NCBI GenBank assembly: GCA_045652765.1
Contig: JAZOLG010000003.1
Span: 7,215 to 71,214 of the forward strand
Origin: UBA1231 sp045652765
GTDB taxonomy: Bacteria; Bacillota_I; Bacilli_A; ML615J-28; CAG-313
DNA length: 64,000 nucleotides
Direction: 5' to 3'
Shown in pieces: positions 51,172 through 59,384 of this stretch (position 1 is its first letter; each line of letters begins with the position of its first letter). The position numbers and the translations under genes are program-made. The notes below the pieces were generated by a model. The model worked only from the letters and a program-made list of their open reading frames with translations, did not search any database and was not told the origin of the DNA.

Positions 51172-52341
51172 CTATATTTCTTTCATTTCATAATTACTAT
51201 GATCATCTACCGTATAATTTGTTATTGTACAGATTTTTTCTTTCCCATCATATTCTATATCAAACATTACATCTATCAAAATCTTCTCTAATTCTTGTTT
51301 CAATCCTCTTGCGCCTTTTCTAGAATTATAGGCCAAATCAACAATTTTATCAATTGCCGAATCATCAATTTTCAATGAAACATCATCAATTTCTAACAAC
51401 TTTTCATACTGAGATATCATCCCGTAATCTTTTAACAATAATATATTTTTTAATTCAACCTTAGTTAATGCATTCATTTTAACTAATACTGGCAATCTTC
51501 CTAAAATTTCTGGAATTAAACCATATTTAATTAATTCCGAATTAACATCAACTTCTTGAATTTTACTAGTTTTCATTATTCCTAAATATTGTTCATTATT
51601 TTTTAATTTTAATCCATCAAAAGCCCCTGCACATATAAACAATACTTTAGATGTATCAAATGTAATATACTCTTGATATGGATGTTTTCTTCCACCTTGT
51701 GGAGGAATATTAATTTGATTACCTTCAATAATCTTTAAAAGTGAATTTTGAACTCCTTCTCCACTAACATCTCTTGTTATAGAAGGATTTTCAGACTTTC
51801 TTGCAAGTTTATCAATCTCATCAATAAAAACTATTCCCCGTTCTGCTAATTCTTTATCATAATTAGCATTTTGTAATAATCTTAATAAAATGTTTTCAAC
51901 ATCTTCACCAACATAACCAGCTTCAGTATAAACAGTTGCATCAACAATAGCTAATGGAACATCAATAATTTTAGCTAAAGTTTTAGCAAGCAATGTTTTT
52001 CCACAACCACTCGGTCCAATAATTAAAACATTTGACTTTTCAATATTTAAATTATATTTAATACGTTTATAATGATTAACAATCGCTACTGAAAGAATCT
52101 TTTTAGCATCTTCTTGACCAATGACTTCTTTTGACAACTCATTATAAATAGCTTTTGGTGTTATAATTTTGGAATAATTATCTTTATTTTTATTTGATAT
52201 ATTTAATATATCATAAAATAAATCTATACAATCTTCACATATGACAGCATCATCAACGCCTAACATTACGTTTTCAACATTAACTTTACTTTCACAAAAT
52301 GAACATTCATATTTATCTAAAAAATTAGCATCGCTAAACAT
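51172..52341 (-). CDS. clpX: ClpX-type AAA+ unfoldase
   Basis: A 389-residue protein. The N-terminal zinc domain uses Cys13, Cys16, Cys35 and Cys38. Walker A is GPSGCGKT (109-116), Walker B is FIDEID, the pore loop is GYVG (142-145) and the second pore loop includes GGRKHPYQE. The ClpP-docking loop, usually (L/I/V)GF, reads LGI at 253-255, and the surrounding loop is shortened. It is about 30 residues shorter than Bacillus ClpX. It sits between tig and lon. The docking change raises the question of how well it binds ClpP. Confidence 0.94.
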   Translation of the reverse strand: MFSDANFLDKYECSFCESKVNVENVMLGVDDAVICEDCIDLFYDILNISNKNKDNYSKIITPKAIYNELSKEVIGQEDAKKILSVAIVNHYKRIKYNLNIEKSNVLIIGPSGCGKTLLAKTLAKIIDVPLAIVDATVYTEAGYVGEDVENILLRLLQNANYDKELAERGIVFIDEIDKLARKSENPSITRDVSGEGVQNSLLKIIEGNQINIPPQGGRKHPYQEYITFDTSKVLFICAGAFDGLKLKNNEQYLGIMKTSKIQEVDVNSELIKYGLIPEILGRLPVLVKMNALTKVELKNILLLKDYGMISQYEKLLEIDDVSLKIDDSAIDKIVDLAYNSRKGARGLKQELEKILIDVMFDIEYDGKEKICTITNYTVDDHSNYEMKEI

Positions 52342-52405
52342 AATTCACCACCCTATTATTTATTATGGTAAATTTTGTTTAACCTATGCTAATTTTACTT
52401 TTTAT

Positions 52406-53797
52406 TTATTCAGCTTTTTTTGTTGTTTTTTTAGCAGCTGGTTTTTTTGCAGGTGCTTTTTTTGCAGCTGGTTTTTTAGCAGGTGCTTCTTCTACTACTT
52501 CTTTTTTAGCAGGTTTAGCAGGACCATTGTTTTTCTTTAAGAATTCAAGAGCTAATTGTTTATTCATATGATATACAACATCATCTAATGAAACAACTTT
52601 TTTAGCTTTTTCTAAAGACACTTTGTTAGCTTCAGCAATTTGTTTATATTCTTCTTCAATTGCAGCTTCAGTTGGTTTTAAGTTTTCAACTTTAGCAACT
52701 TGATCGATTAATAAATCAACTTTAATTTGATATTCAGCATTTTGACGAGCAGATGCTTTGAAACTTTCTTCATTCATTCCTTGGAATTGTAAGAACATAT
52801 CAAATGGAATTTTATATTGTTCAGCTTGTTTTCTTGCTCTTTCTTCAAGTTGTTTAGCATAATTATCAATCATGCAAACTGGTAAATCAATTGGATTATT
52901 TTCAACTAATTTGCTTAATACTTTTTGTGTATAATCTTCTTCGTAAGCATTAAGTTTAGCAGCTTTTAATTCATTTTTAACATGAGCTTCGTATTCAGCA
53001 ACTGTTGATACACCTTCAATTTCAGCTTCTTTTACGAATTCTTCATCTAAAGTAGGAACAACTTTAGTTTTAACTTCGTGAGCTAAGCATTTAAATGTAG
53101 CAAGTTTTCCAGCTAATTCTTTTGCACCATAATTTTCAGGGAATGTTACTACAACATCTTTGGCTTCTTCAGCAGATAAACCAACTAATTGATCTTCAAA
53201 ACCTGGAATAAAATTTCCACTTCCAAGTACTAATTCATAGTTTTCCGCTTTTCCGCCTTCAAATGCTACACCATCAACGAAACCTTCGAAATCGAATACT
53301 AATGTATCACCAAGTTCAGCTGCGCCTTCTTTAATAACATTTTCAGCTTTGGCAGATAAACGATTTTTAATAGCTTCTTCAAGTTCTTTTTTAGAAACTG
53401 TTTTTGATAAAGGTTTAATTGTTAAACCAGTATATTGTTTTAATTCAACAACTGGCATAACATAAACTTCTGCTGTATAAGTAAATCCAGCATCATGAGA
53501 GATAGTTGCAAAATCTAAATCAATTTTAGGGTAATCAACGACTTCTAAATTGTTTTCTTCAACAGCAGTTGGATATGTTTTATTAATTACATAGTTAACA
53601 GCTTCTTCATAAAGTGGTCCATAACCAAATCTTGAAATAAAAATGCTCATTGGCACTTTACCAGGACGGAAACCGTCAACTTTAGTATCTTTCGCAACTT
53701 CTGGATAAACAGCTTTAATAGCTTCTCCAAATAATTCTTTAGATACTTCGATAGTTAATTTTACTTGATTGTTTGTTAATTTTTCTACAGTACTCAT
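52406..53797 (-). CDS. tig: Trigger factor with Lys/Ala-rich C-terminal tail
   Basis: A 463-residue ribosome-bound chaperone and prolyl isomerase starting at ATG 53797 behind GGAGAT. The ribosome-binding FRPGKVP signature near residue 44 is intact. The PPIase domain (about 155-240) includes GDTLVFDFEGFVDGVAFEGG and F-I-P-G-F-E-D-Q-L. Beyond the usual end near residue 425 there is an added tail of about 35 residues made of PAKK/AAKK repeats, resembling a histone-H1-like basic tail. It has its own promoter and leads clpX and lon. Confidence 0.96.
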   Translation of the reverse strand: MSTVEKLTNNQVKLTIEVSKELFGEAIKAVYPEVAKDTKVDGFRPGKVPMSIFISRFGYGPLYEEAVNYVINKTYPTAVEENNLEVVDYPKIDLDFATISHDAGFTYTAEVYVMPVVELKQYTGLTIKPLSKTVSKKELEEAIKNRLSAKAENVIKEGAAELGDTLVFDFEGFVDGVAFEGGKAENYELVLGSGNFIPGFEDQLVGLSAEEAKDVVVTFPENYGAKELAGKLATFKCLAHEVKTKVVPTLDEEFVKEAEIEGVSTVAEYEAHVKNELKAAKLNAYEEDYTQKVLSKLVENNPIDLPVCMIDNYAKQLEERARKQAEQYKIPFDMFLQFQGMNEESFKASARQNAEYQIKVDLLIDQVAKVENLKPTEAAIEEEYKQIAEANKVSLEKAKKVVSLDDVVYHMNKQLALEFLKKNNGPAKPAKKEVVEEAPAKKPAAKKAPAKKPAAKKTTKKAE

Positions 53798-53828
53798 TAT
53801 TAAATCTCCTTGTTTTTTTATCTTATAT

Positions 53829-53857
53829 ATTATATCGCATTTTATAAATAAAATCAA
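53829..53857 (-). promoter_or_regulatory. tig promoter
   Basis: On the minus strand TTGATT (53852-53857), a 17-base spacer and TATAAT (53829-53834). Confidence 0.7.
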
Positions 53858-53866
53858 TTTATTAAC

Positions 53867-54832
53867 TTAAAATCTTTTAAACCATTCAATTGTCTTATTA
53901 ACTAATCCCAAAAATTCAGTCTCAGTTAAGTCTAATTCTTTAATCGCCAAAGAATTATCAAACGTTTTTTTGTCATTTAATGTTTTAATTGCCATTTTTG
54001 TATAAACAGGTTTCTTTTTAGTTATTTTATAATATAGTGGAGAAAACCATGTTCCGACTATTGTAAGCCAATAAGGTGAATAAATCATAATTGGCTTTTT
54101 ACCAAGGCCTTTATATATTGTCTTAAAAAACTCTTTAATTGTTACATCTTTACCAGTTACTAAATAAACAGGACTTGGGCATTTCAAACTAGCTTTATAT
54201 ATTGCCATACAAACTGCATCAACATCTACAAAGTTATAATTACCTCTTGTATAAAAACATATTTTTTTATTGATACAATTTTTAACAACACTACCTTGTG
54301 AAGATACTTTAAAATCTCTTGTTCCAAGAACTGCTGATGGACATATGATACATCCTTCAATTAAACCTTGTTTAATTGCCTTCAAAACATAATCACTAGC
54401 CATGGCTTTAGTTATACCATAATAAGTATCTAGACCATTCAATAAAAACTCTGTTGGTTCTTTTACGGTCATATTTTTACCAGGTATTGCATCTGTTGAG
54501 CTAAGATAAATAAACTTCTTTACTTTTTTATTTATACATGTTTGTAATAAATTTATAGTAGCTTCAACATTTACCTTCATCATTTGTTCTACTTGTTTTT
54601 CGGTAATATCAATTACACCAGCTGAATGAATGACAATTGAATCTGGTTCAATAGCTTTTTCTATAAATTCTTTATCTGATAAGTCACCTATTAACTTACA
54701 ACAATTAAATTCAATTATTGATGGATCTTTAATGTTTCTAATTAATATCGTAACATCATGACCAAGACTTAATAATAATTTCACCAAGTTATTGCCAATA
54801 TGACCTGTTGCACCGGTAACAATATATTTCAT
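53867..54832 (-). CDS. NAD(P)-dependent epimerase/dehydratase-type SDR protein
   Basis: A 321-residue extended short-chain dehydrogenase. GATGHIGNNL at residues 7-16 is the dinucleotide motif, LIGDLSD binds the adenine, and the catalytic pair is in YGITKAMASD (Y-x3-K), with SSTDA upstream. The group resembles dihydroflavonol-4-reductase-like enzymes. Substrate unknown. It is divergent from a small HTH gene, which may regulate it. ATG has an AAGAGGTG site. Confidence 0.85.
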   Translation of the reverse strand: MKYIVTGATGHIGNNLVKLLLSLGHDVTILIRNIKDPSIIEFNCCKLIGDLSDKEFIEKAIEPDSIVIHSAGVIDITEKQVEQMMKVNVEATINLLQTCINKKVKKFIYLSSTDAIPGKNMTVKEPTEFLLNGLDTYYGITKAMASDYVLKAIKQGLIEGCIICPSAVLGTRDFKVSSQGSVVKNCINKKICFYTRGNYNFVDVDAVCMAIYKASLKCPSPVYLVTGKDVTIKEFFKTIYKGLGKKPIMIYSPYWLTIVGTWFSPLYYKITKKKPVYTKMAIKTLNDKKTFDNSLAIKELDLTETEFLGLVNKTIEWFKRF

Positions 54833-54847
54833 AACACACCTCTTAGT

Positions 54848-54876
54848 TTGACAAATACCTCTTATTTTAGTATAAT
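54848..54876 (+). promoter_or_regulatory. Promoter of small HTH gene
   Basis: TTGACA (54848-54853), a 17-base spacer and TATAAT (54871-54876): a full consensus promoter 20 bases before the ATG. Confidence 0.9.
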
Positions 54877-54895
54877 ATAAAAAGAGAGGTACAAT

Positions 54896-55222
54896 ATGAC
54901 TAATAAATTTGCAGAAAGATTAAAATTCTTAATCAAAGAAAACAAACTTAAATATAAAGACATAGAGAATAAAACTGGTATTAAAGCTTATACAATAAGA
55001 AACTATGTCAATAAAATTTGTGAACCAGATATTAAAGCAGTAGTAATACTAGCAGATTTATTCTGTGTATCAACAGACTATATCATTGGTTATAGTGACT
55101 CATTCATCCCAGAGTACATGAAAGAAGCCATTGAAAGATTCAAATCAGAATTAAATGCTGCTCTTAATAACTTTAACGACAATGTTAATATTTTATCTGC
55201 AAATCATAAACGTCGTTGTTAA
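54896..55222 (+). CDS. Small XRE-family HTH regulator
   Basis: A 108-residue protein with a Cro/CI-type HTH at about 5-65 (KDIENKTGIKAYTIRNYVNK is the DNA-reading part; ADLFCVSTDYIIGYSD is the usual closing segment). The C-terminal 40 residues look like a short helix for dimer formation. It has a strong promoter and is divergent from the SDR gene and convergent with speD-like. Its targets are unknown; self-control and control of the SDR gene are plausible. Confidence 0.88.
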   Translation: MTNKFAERLKFLIKENKLKYKDIENKTGIKAYTIRNYVNKICEPDIKAVVILADLFCVSTDYIIGYSDSFIPEYMKEAIERFKSELNAALNNFNDNVNILSANHKRRC

Positions 55223-55250
55223 TTATATCATAAAACTAAATTTTTTACAA

Positions 55251-55288
55251 AAATAAGCCATTTCTAAATGAAATGGCTTATTTTTTTA
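55251..55288. terminator. Bidirectional terminator
   Basis: The stem ATAAGCCATTTC/GAAATGGCTTAT with loop TAAAT is flanked by A and T runs. It ends both the HTH gene and the five-gene polyamine-like operon. Confidence 0.92.
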
Positions 55289-56092
55289 TTTATATTTACT
55301 TACTTTTTGCCATTTAGCATTTGCAAGTAACGTATCTTTATCAATGTTTGATTTAACTAAATAAATATGTTTAGTTCCACGTGATACTAATTGATTTGAA
55401 ACTACTTTACCAAATTGTTCAAAATATTGTGGTACTAAAGTAAAATCAAATGGAGCACAAGAGAAAATGTCAGCATAAATCTTATTAGCTTTATAATCAT
55501 AATGTAAAGAAATATGACTTTGTGCAATTACAATGATACCAGATAGGTAGTTGGGATTTTCCATACTACTTTTAATAATGAATGGACGAGTAATTGGATC
55601 CATATCAATATCAAGTGCCATTTTTTCTAAGAAGTCAAACATTTCTTCCATAGAAGTTGGTCTAGAACATTCAATTTCGGACATTACGTGTGGACCAAAA
55701 TCAACACTTGATTCATATTCTCCGATTTCAAATAATCTTTCACTTCGATTACGGCAAATCATTTTTGATTTAGTTTCATTAAAGTGTAAAGCATTTAAGA
55801 AGAAATTATACACACCTTGTTCATCAAAATCTTTTGTCGAAAAAACATCAACAAAGTAACATTCACGAACTGGGAATGTATGAATAGTTACATGTCCGCC
55901 ATCAAGCATCACAAATGCGCTAATTCCAATGTCTTCTTTTACTTTACCATAATAATATGGAATAATTGTTGGTGGACAAATAGGATCTAAATCTAACTCA
56001 TAAGTTAAATTTGTAAGTACATCATTAATAGCTTTCATATCATCTAATTGTGAAGATATTCCGCCGTAACAATCAATTGTAATATGTTTCAT
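55286..56092 (-). CDS. Tandem-duplicated SpeD-family pyruvoyl decarboxylase
   Basis: A 268-residue protein with two AdoMet-decarboxylase-like halves; bacterial SpeD is usually about 120-140. In the N-terminal half (about 1-115) the pyruvoyl-forming E-S-H is G-G-H (Gly66) and the catalytic cysteine position is Thr86, so it should be inactive. In the C-terminal half (about 130-260) AQSHISLH keeps Ser192, the probable cleavage and pyruvoyl site, and FSCAP keeps Cys212. It lies 10 bases after an agmatinase-family gene and no spermidine synthase is nearby. It could be an AdoMet decarboxylase or an arginine/ornithine decarboxylase derived from SpeD. Substrate unproven. Confidence 0.8.
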   Translation of the reverse strand: MKHITIDCYGGISSQLDDMKAINDVLTNLTYELDLDPICPPTIIPYYYGKVKEDIGISAFVMLDGGHVTIHTFPVRECYFVDVFSTKDFDEQGVYNFFLNALHFNETKSKMICRNRSERLFEIGEYESSVDFGPHVMSEIECSRPTSMEEMFDFLEKMALDIDMDPITRPFIIKSSMENPNYLSGIIVIAQSHISLHYDYKANKIYADIFSCAPFDFTLVPQYFEQFGKVVSNQLVSRGTKHIYLVKSNIDKDTLLANAKWQKVSKYK

Positions 56093-56101
56093 AAAACCTC
56101 G

Positions 56102-56971
56102 CTATTTTTTTAATATTTCAAATATTTCAAGTAGTGTCTTTAATACTAACCAGCTAGTCATATTATTAACATCAAGTGGTGGAGATACTTCTACGATATC
56201 CATTACTTTTACATTTAAGCTACTAATAATACTTGTTACAAATTTTAATACATCCATGCTATTTACACCAAAATGTTCTGGTGTTCCCGTTCCAGGTGCA
56301 AAGCTTGGATCATTGGCATCAATATCATATGATAAATATATTTCATATAAATCGTTATCAAAACGTTTTTTTAGTTTTTTTACAATTCCATCAATACCAT
56401 TTTCATTAATATAAGTGCTAGTATAAACATCAATTTCTGGATGTTGTTTTAAATAATTAACTTCGTAAGCTTCAAATCCCCTAATACCAAACATTACTAA
56501 ATTGCTAGTCATAAGTCCATTATCAATTGCCCTTTTATTAGTGCAAGCATGTGACATTTTAGAGTCATCATAGAAATCCAAAATATCTGGATGAGCATCA
56601 ATATGTATAATAACTGGTAATTTACCATTTTTAATACTCTTTTCAATAAAGGCTTTTTGAAGAGGAATGGAAACTGAATGATCCCCACCAATAAATAATT
56701 TAAATGGTTTCATATCATATAGTTTGTTCATTTCAGTTTCAAGTTTATCAAACTTTACAATATCTCCATTATCATAAAGTTTAAAAGTTCTTAAATCTTT
56801 TCCATCTTTAGTAAAAGAAGGAAGACAGCCAGATAACTCACGAATTCTTTTTGGCGCAAGTTTTGCACCTTTACCAACTGAGCACCCTTTATCATAAGGG
56901 ATACCAGTTAAAATACAATCCGCTAATTTAATATCATTTGTTAATAATTCCCTAAAAGGTTTATTCTTCAT
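56102..56971 (-). CDS. speB: Agmatinase/arginase-family ureohydrolase
   Basis: A 289-residue binuclear manganese enzyme. The metal ligands are His98 (GGDHS), Asp125, His127 and Asp129 (HIDAHPD), and Asp216 and Asp218 (SYDIDANDP). The GTGTPEHFG motif and EVSPP are also typical, and these fit agmatinase as well as guanidino-acid ureohydrolases. It overlaps the PII-like gene upstream by 11 bases and is followed by the SpeD-like gene, suggesting agmatine to putrescine and urea. The precise substrate is inferred. Confidence 0.88.
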   Translation of the reverse strand: MKNKPFRELLTNDIKLADCILTGIPYDKGCSVGKGAKLAPKRIRELSGCLPSFTKDGKDLRTFKLYDNGDIVKFDKLETEMNKLYDMKPFKLFIGGDHSVSIPLQKAFIEKSIKNGKLPVIIHIDAHPDILDFYDDSKMSHACTNKRAIDNGLMTSNLVMFGIRGFEAYEVNYLKQHPEIDVYTSTYINENGIDGIVKKLKKRFDNDLYEIYLSYDIDANDPSFAPGTGTPEHFGVNSMDVLKFVTSIISSLNVKVMDIVEVSPPLDVNNMTSWLVLKTLLEIFEILKK

Positions 56972-57326
56972 TTGTTACTTCTTTCTTAACTTTTTTAGGA
57001 GTTATATTTTTATTAATTCCAACAACATCATCAACAGGAACTGTAAACGCAATACCTTGACCTGGTGTATCTAAACCCACTTTTTGATAAATTGCGTGAA
57101 GTACTTGTTTTTTAATTGATGTTGGTATGATAATCATAACTAATTCTTTTTCCGAAGAAATTGAAATACCAAAGAATTTTTCTACTTCAGTATTGGCAGT
57201 TCCTCGGGCATTGATGATAGTACCACCTGTTGCACCACACTCTTTTACAGCGGCCATTACATCATCGGTATAACCATTATTAACGATTGCAAAAACCATT
57301 TCAAATTGATTTTCCATTTTATTCAC
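56961..57326 (-). CDS. PII-like signalling protein 2
   Basis: A 121-residue ferredoxin-like protein of the nitrogen-regulator PII superfamily. GATGGTIINARGTANTEVEK is the loop after the first strand, and GLDTPGQGIAFTVPVDDVVG near the C-terminus resembles the family's closing strand. It lacks the uridylylated tyrosine region of GlnB, so it belongs to the PII-like group found beside DUF1538 transporters. A charged tail (TPKKVKKEVTNEE) is added. It overlaps the first PII-like gene by eight bases. Confidence 0.8.
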   Translation of the reverse strand: MNKMENQFEMVFAIVNNGYTDDVMAAVKECGATGGTIINARGTANTEVEKFFGISISSEKELVMIIIPTSIKKQVLHAIYQKVGLDTPGQGIAFTVPVDDVVGINKNITPKKVKKEVTNEE

Positions 57327-57687
57327 CTCGATTTTTACGATTATTAATCATGAATTGATAAATTGATAATCCAATTACGGAAGAAATTGGAACTACGCAT
57401 GCTACCCCTTTACCATTTCTGATAGTTTTAAATTTTTCATCTAATGTGCTTAATACTTTTTTGATCATATCAGTTCGAACAACGCTTAAAATAATACCTT
57501 TTTCATTATTAAGTCCCAACAATTCTAATGTACTTGAATTTGCTGTACCATTTCCATAAAGTACCATTTGCATATTGATTTCAAATTGTGATAATACATC
57601 TGTATAAAACTCTGTTTTGTTACGATCAACGATTGTAACAATTAATTTTGCTTTTTTTATTGAACTATTATTATTTTTTGTAGCCAT
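57319..57687 (-). CDS. PII-like signalling protein 1
   Basis: A 122-residue PII-like protein, paralogous to the next gene. KLIVTIVDRNKTEFYTDVLS starts the first beta-alpha unit, YGNGTANSSTLELLGL is the loop region and RNGKGVACVVPISSVIGL is the final strand. A C-terminal basic tail (NNRKNRGE) follows. It lies nine bases after the DUF1538 gene. Two different subunits suggest a hetero-oligomeric sensor. The ligand is unknown; ADP/ATP, carboxylate or nucleotide second messengers are possibilities. Confidence 0.78.
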   Translation of the reverse strand: MATKNNNSSIKKAKLIVTIVDRNKTEFYTDVLSQFEINMQMVLYGNGTANSSTLELLGLNNEKGIILSVVRTDMIKKVLSTLDEKFKTIRNGKGVACVVPISSVIGLSIYQFMINNRKNRGE

Positions 57688-57695
57688 ATTTTCAC

Positions 57696-59228
57696 CTACA
57701 TAAAATCGATGATTTGTTCGTCATCTTCATCTAAGATACGTTTCATAGCAATCGATTCTTTTACTTTATTTTGAACAATTGCTTTAAAACCTAATAATTG
57801 AATGGTAATAAGTGGAGTCATCGCAACAAGTGCAACAATTCCAAATCCATCTCTTAATATTGCCATTTCGCCTTGACATATTAAACATGCACCAACCGCA
57901 AAAGGTAGAATAAATGTTGATGTCATTGGACCACTTGCAACACCCCCAGAGTCAAAGGCAATTGCTGTATAAATTCTAGGAACAAAGAACGATAATCCCA
58001 AAGAAATAAAGTATCCTGGAATAACAATATACATTAAATTAAAGTCATAAATGATTCTAATCATTGAAAGACAAAGTGAAATACCTACCCCAATACTAAG
58101 ACCAATTGTCATCGAACGTTTAGTGATGAAACCACCTGTTGTTTCTTCAACTTGTTTTTTCAAAATATGAACTGCAGGTTCGGCAAGTACGACAAGCATT
58201 CCCATAATAAAACCAAGTGGGATTAATAATTCTTTATTAGATTTTGCAATTTGTTGACCTAATTCAAATCCAACAGGCATATACCCAATTGTAACAGAAG
58301 TTAAGAAAATAACTAAACCAATAAATGTATAAACAATACCAATAAAGATTTTCTTTAATTTATTAAGTGGTAACTTTAAGAATGTAAGTTGACAAACAAT
58401 AAATGCTGTAACTATCATTCCAAGTGCTAATATTACTTCTTTTGATTTTAGTAACAGTTCATGAAAAATAACTTTAATTACTTTCTCACCATCACTAAAA
58501 ATAGAATAATCAAGTTGTGGTGTAGTTACTTCATTTTTACTAAAGATACTAAGTAATAATACTACTAAGATTGGTCCTACAGAACATAATGCAACAAAAC
58601 CGAAACTGTCTTCTTTCGCATTCTTACCGCTTAAGATATGCGCAATCCCCATACCAAGTGCCATTAAGAATGGGACAGTAATTGGACCAGTTGTTACACC
58701 GCCAGAGTCAAAAGCAAGTGGTAATAAATCTCCTTTACCACCAATCATAACTAAAAGGCCTAATGCAAATAGTAACATATAAAATAACATCAAAATGCTT
58801 GATAAACTTTTCTTAAAAATAATCTTGAATATTCCAATTACAATAAATAAGGCAACACCTACAGAAATACCAAGTATCAAAGTTGTTTTATCCATTACAC
58901 CATTAACTTGATCAGCTAAAACAGATAAATCAGGTTCAGCAATTGTAATTAAAAATCCAAGTAAAAATGCAACACCAGCAAGTAAACCTAGTTTTCTTTT
59001 TTTAGCAAGCCCCGCACCAACACTTGATCCCATTGGTGTCATCGCCATATCAGCACCTAAACTAAATAAACCAATGCCAAAAATGAGTAATGCTGTCGAT
59101 ATTAAAAATGTTACAACCTCAAAATTGGAAAAGCTAGTTAATTTAGTACAAAATAAAATTATAACAATAGCAAATATCGGCAAAACCGACATCGCAGCTT
59201 CTTTTAATTTTTCTAATAAACTTCTCAA
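57696..59228 (-). CDS. DUF1538-family membrane protein (transporter-like)
   Basis: A 510-residue polytopic protein, start TTG 59228 behind AGGAGAG. Two homologous halves are plain: AEPD (98-101) with AFDSGGVTTGP (172-182), and AEPA (349-352) with AFDSGGVASGP (424-434). Each half has about six helices. Such internal duplication fits an inverted- or tandem-repeat transporter. From memory, a two-gene DUF1538 pair has been reported as a cation/proton antiporter; I cannot verify this. It leads an operon with two PII-like proteins, which probably regulate it, and polyamine-type enzymes. Confidence 0.85.
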   Translation of the reverse strand: MRSLLEKLKEAAMSVLPIFAIVIILFCTKLTSFSNFEVVTFLISTALLIFGIGLFSLGADMAMTPMGSSVGAGLAKKRKLGLLAGVAFLLGFLITIAEPDLSVLADQVNGVMDKTTLILGISVGVALFIVIGIFKIIFKKSLSSILMLFYMLLFALGLLVMIGGKGDLLPLAFDSGGVTTGPITVPFLMALGMGIAHILSGKNAKEDSFGFVALCSVGPILVVLLLSIFSKNEVTTPQLDYSIFSDGEKVIKVIFHELLLKSKEVILALGMIVTAFIVCQLTFLKLPLNKLKKIFIGIVYTFIGLVIFLTSVTIGYMPVGFELGQQIAKSNKELLIPLGFIMGMLVVLAEPAVHILKKQVEETTGGFITKRSMTIGLSIGVGISLCLSMIRIIYDFNLMYIVIPGYFISLGLSFFVPRIYTAIAFDSGGVASGPMTSTFILPFAVGACLICQGEMAILRDGFGIVALVAMTPLITIQLLGFKAIVQNKVKESIAMKRILDEDDEQIIDFM

Positions 59229-59260
59229 AAACTCTCTCTCCTTTCAATAAATTAAATTAT

Positions 59261-59281
59261 AAAAAGGTAGAAAAATCTACC
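59261..59281 (-). terminator. Promoter-proximal terminator in the DUF1538 operon leader
   Basis: On the minus strand GGTAGA-TTTT-TCTACC is followed by TTTTTATAA. It lies between the operon promoter (59298-59326) and the ribosome site of the first gene, so transcription would stop after about 30 bases unless something prevents folding. Confidence 0.7.
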
Positions 59282-59297
59282 ATAAATTTCTTTAGTA

Positions 59298-59326
59298 ATT
59301 TTATCATAAAACGCCTTTTTTTACAA
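59298..59326 (-). promoter_or_regulatory. DUF1538-PII-speB-speD operon promoter
   Basis: On the minus strand TTGTAA (59321-59326), a 17-base spacer and an extended TGATAAAAT (-10 at 59298-59303). Confidence 0.72.
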
Positions 59327-59351
59327 GTTAAATTACTAATTAATTTCAACT

Positions 59352-59384
59352 AAAAAAAATGGTCAAAATTCTTTGACCATTTTT
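59352..59384 (-). terminator. Terminator after DUF2130 gene
   Basis: The stem AAAATGGTCAAA/TTTGACCATTTT is followed by a long T-run on the minus strand and overlaps the stop codon. Confidence 0.9.

Noticed and set aside
52341..52365. GGGTGG sequence before clpX, recalling a T-box core
   Set aside because: It is the ribosome site of clpX; no specifier stem or terminator/antiterminator pair is present and clpX is not a T-box target.
54837..54891. Repeats of ACCTCTTA and an inverted AGAGAGGT around the divergent promoter, resembling operators
   Set aside because: Two of the three copies are simply the ribosome sites of the two divergent genes, so the repeat is largely explained without a regulator.
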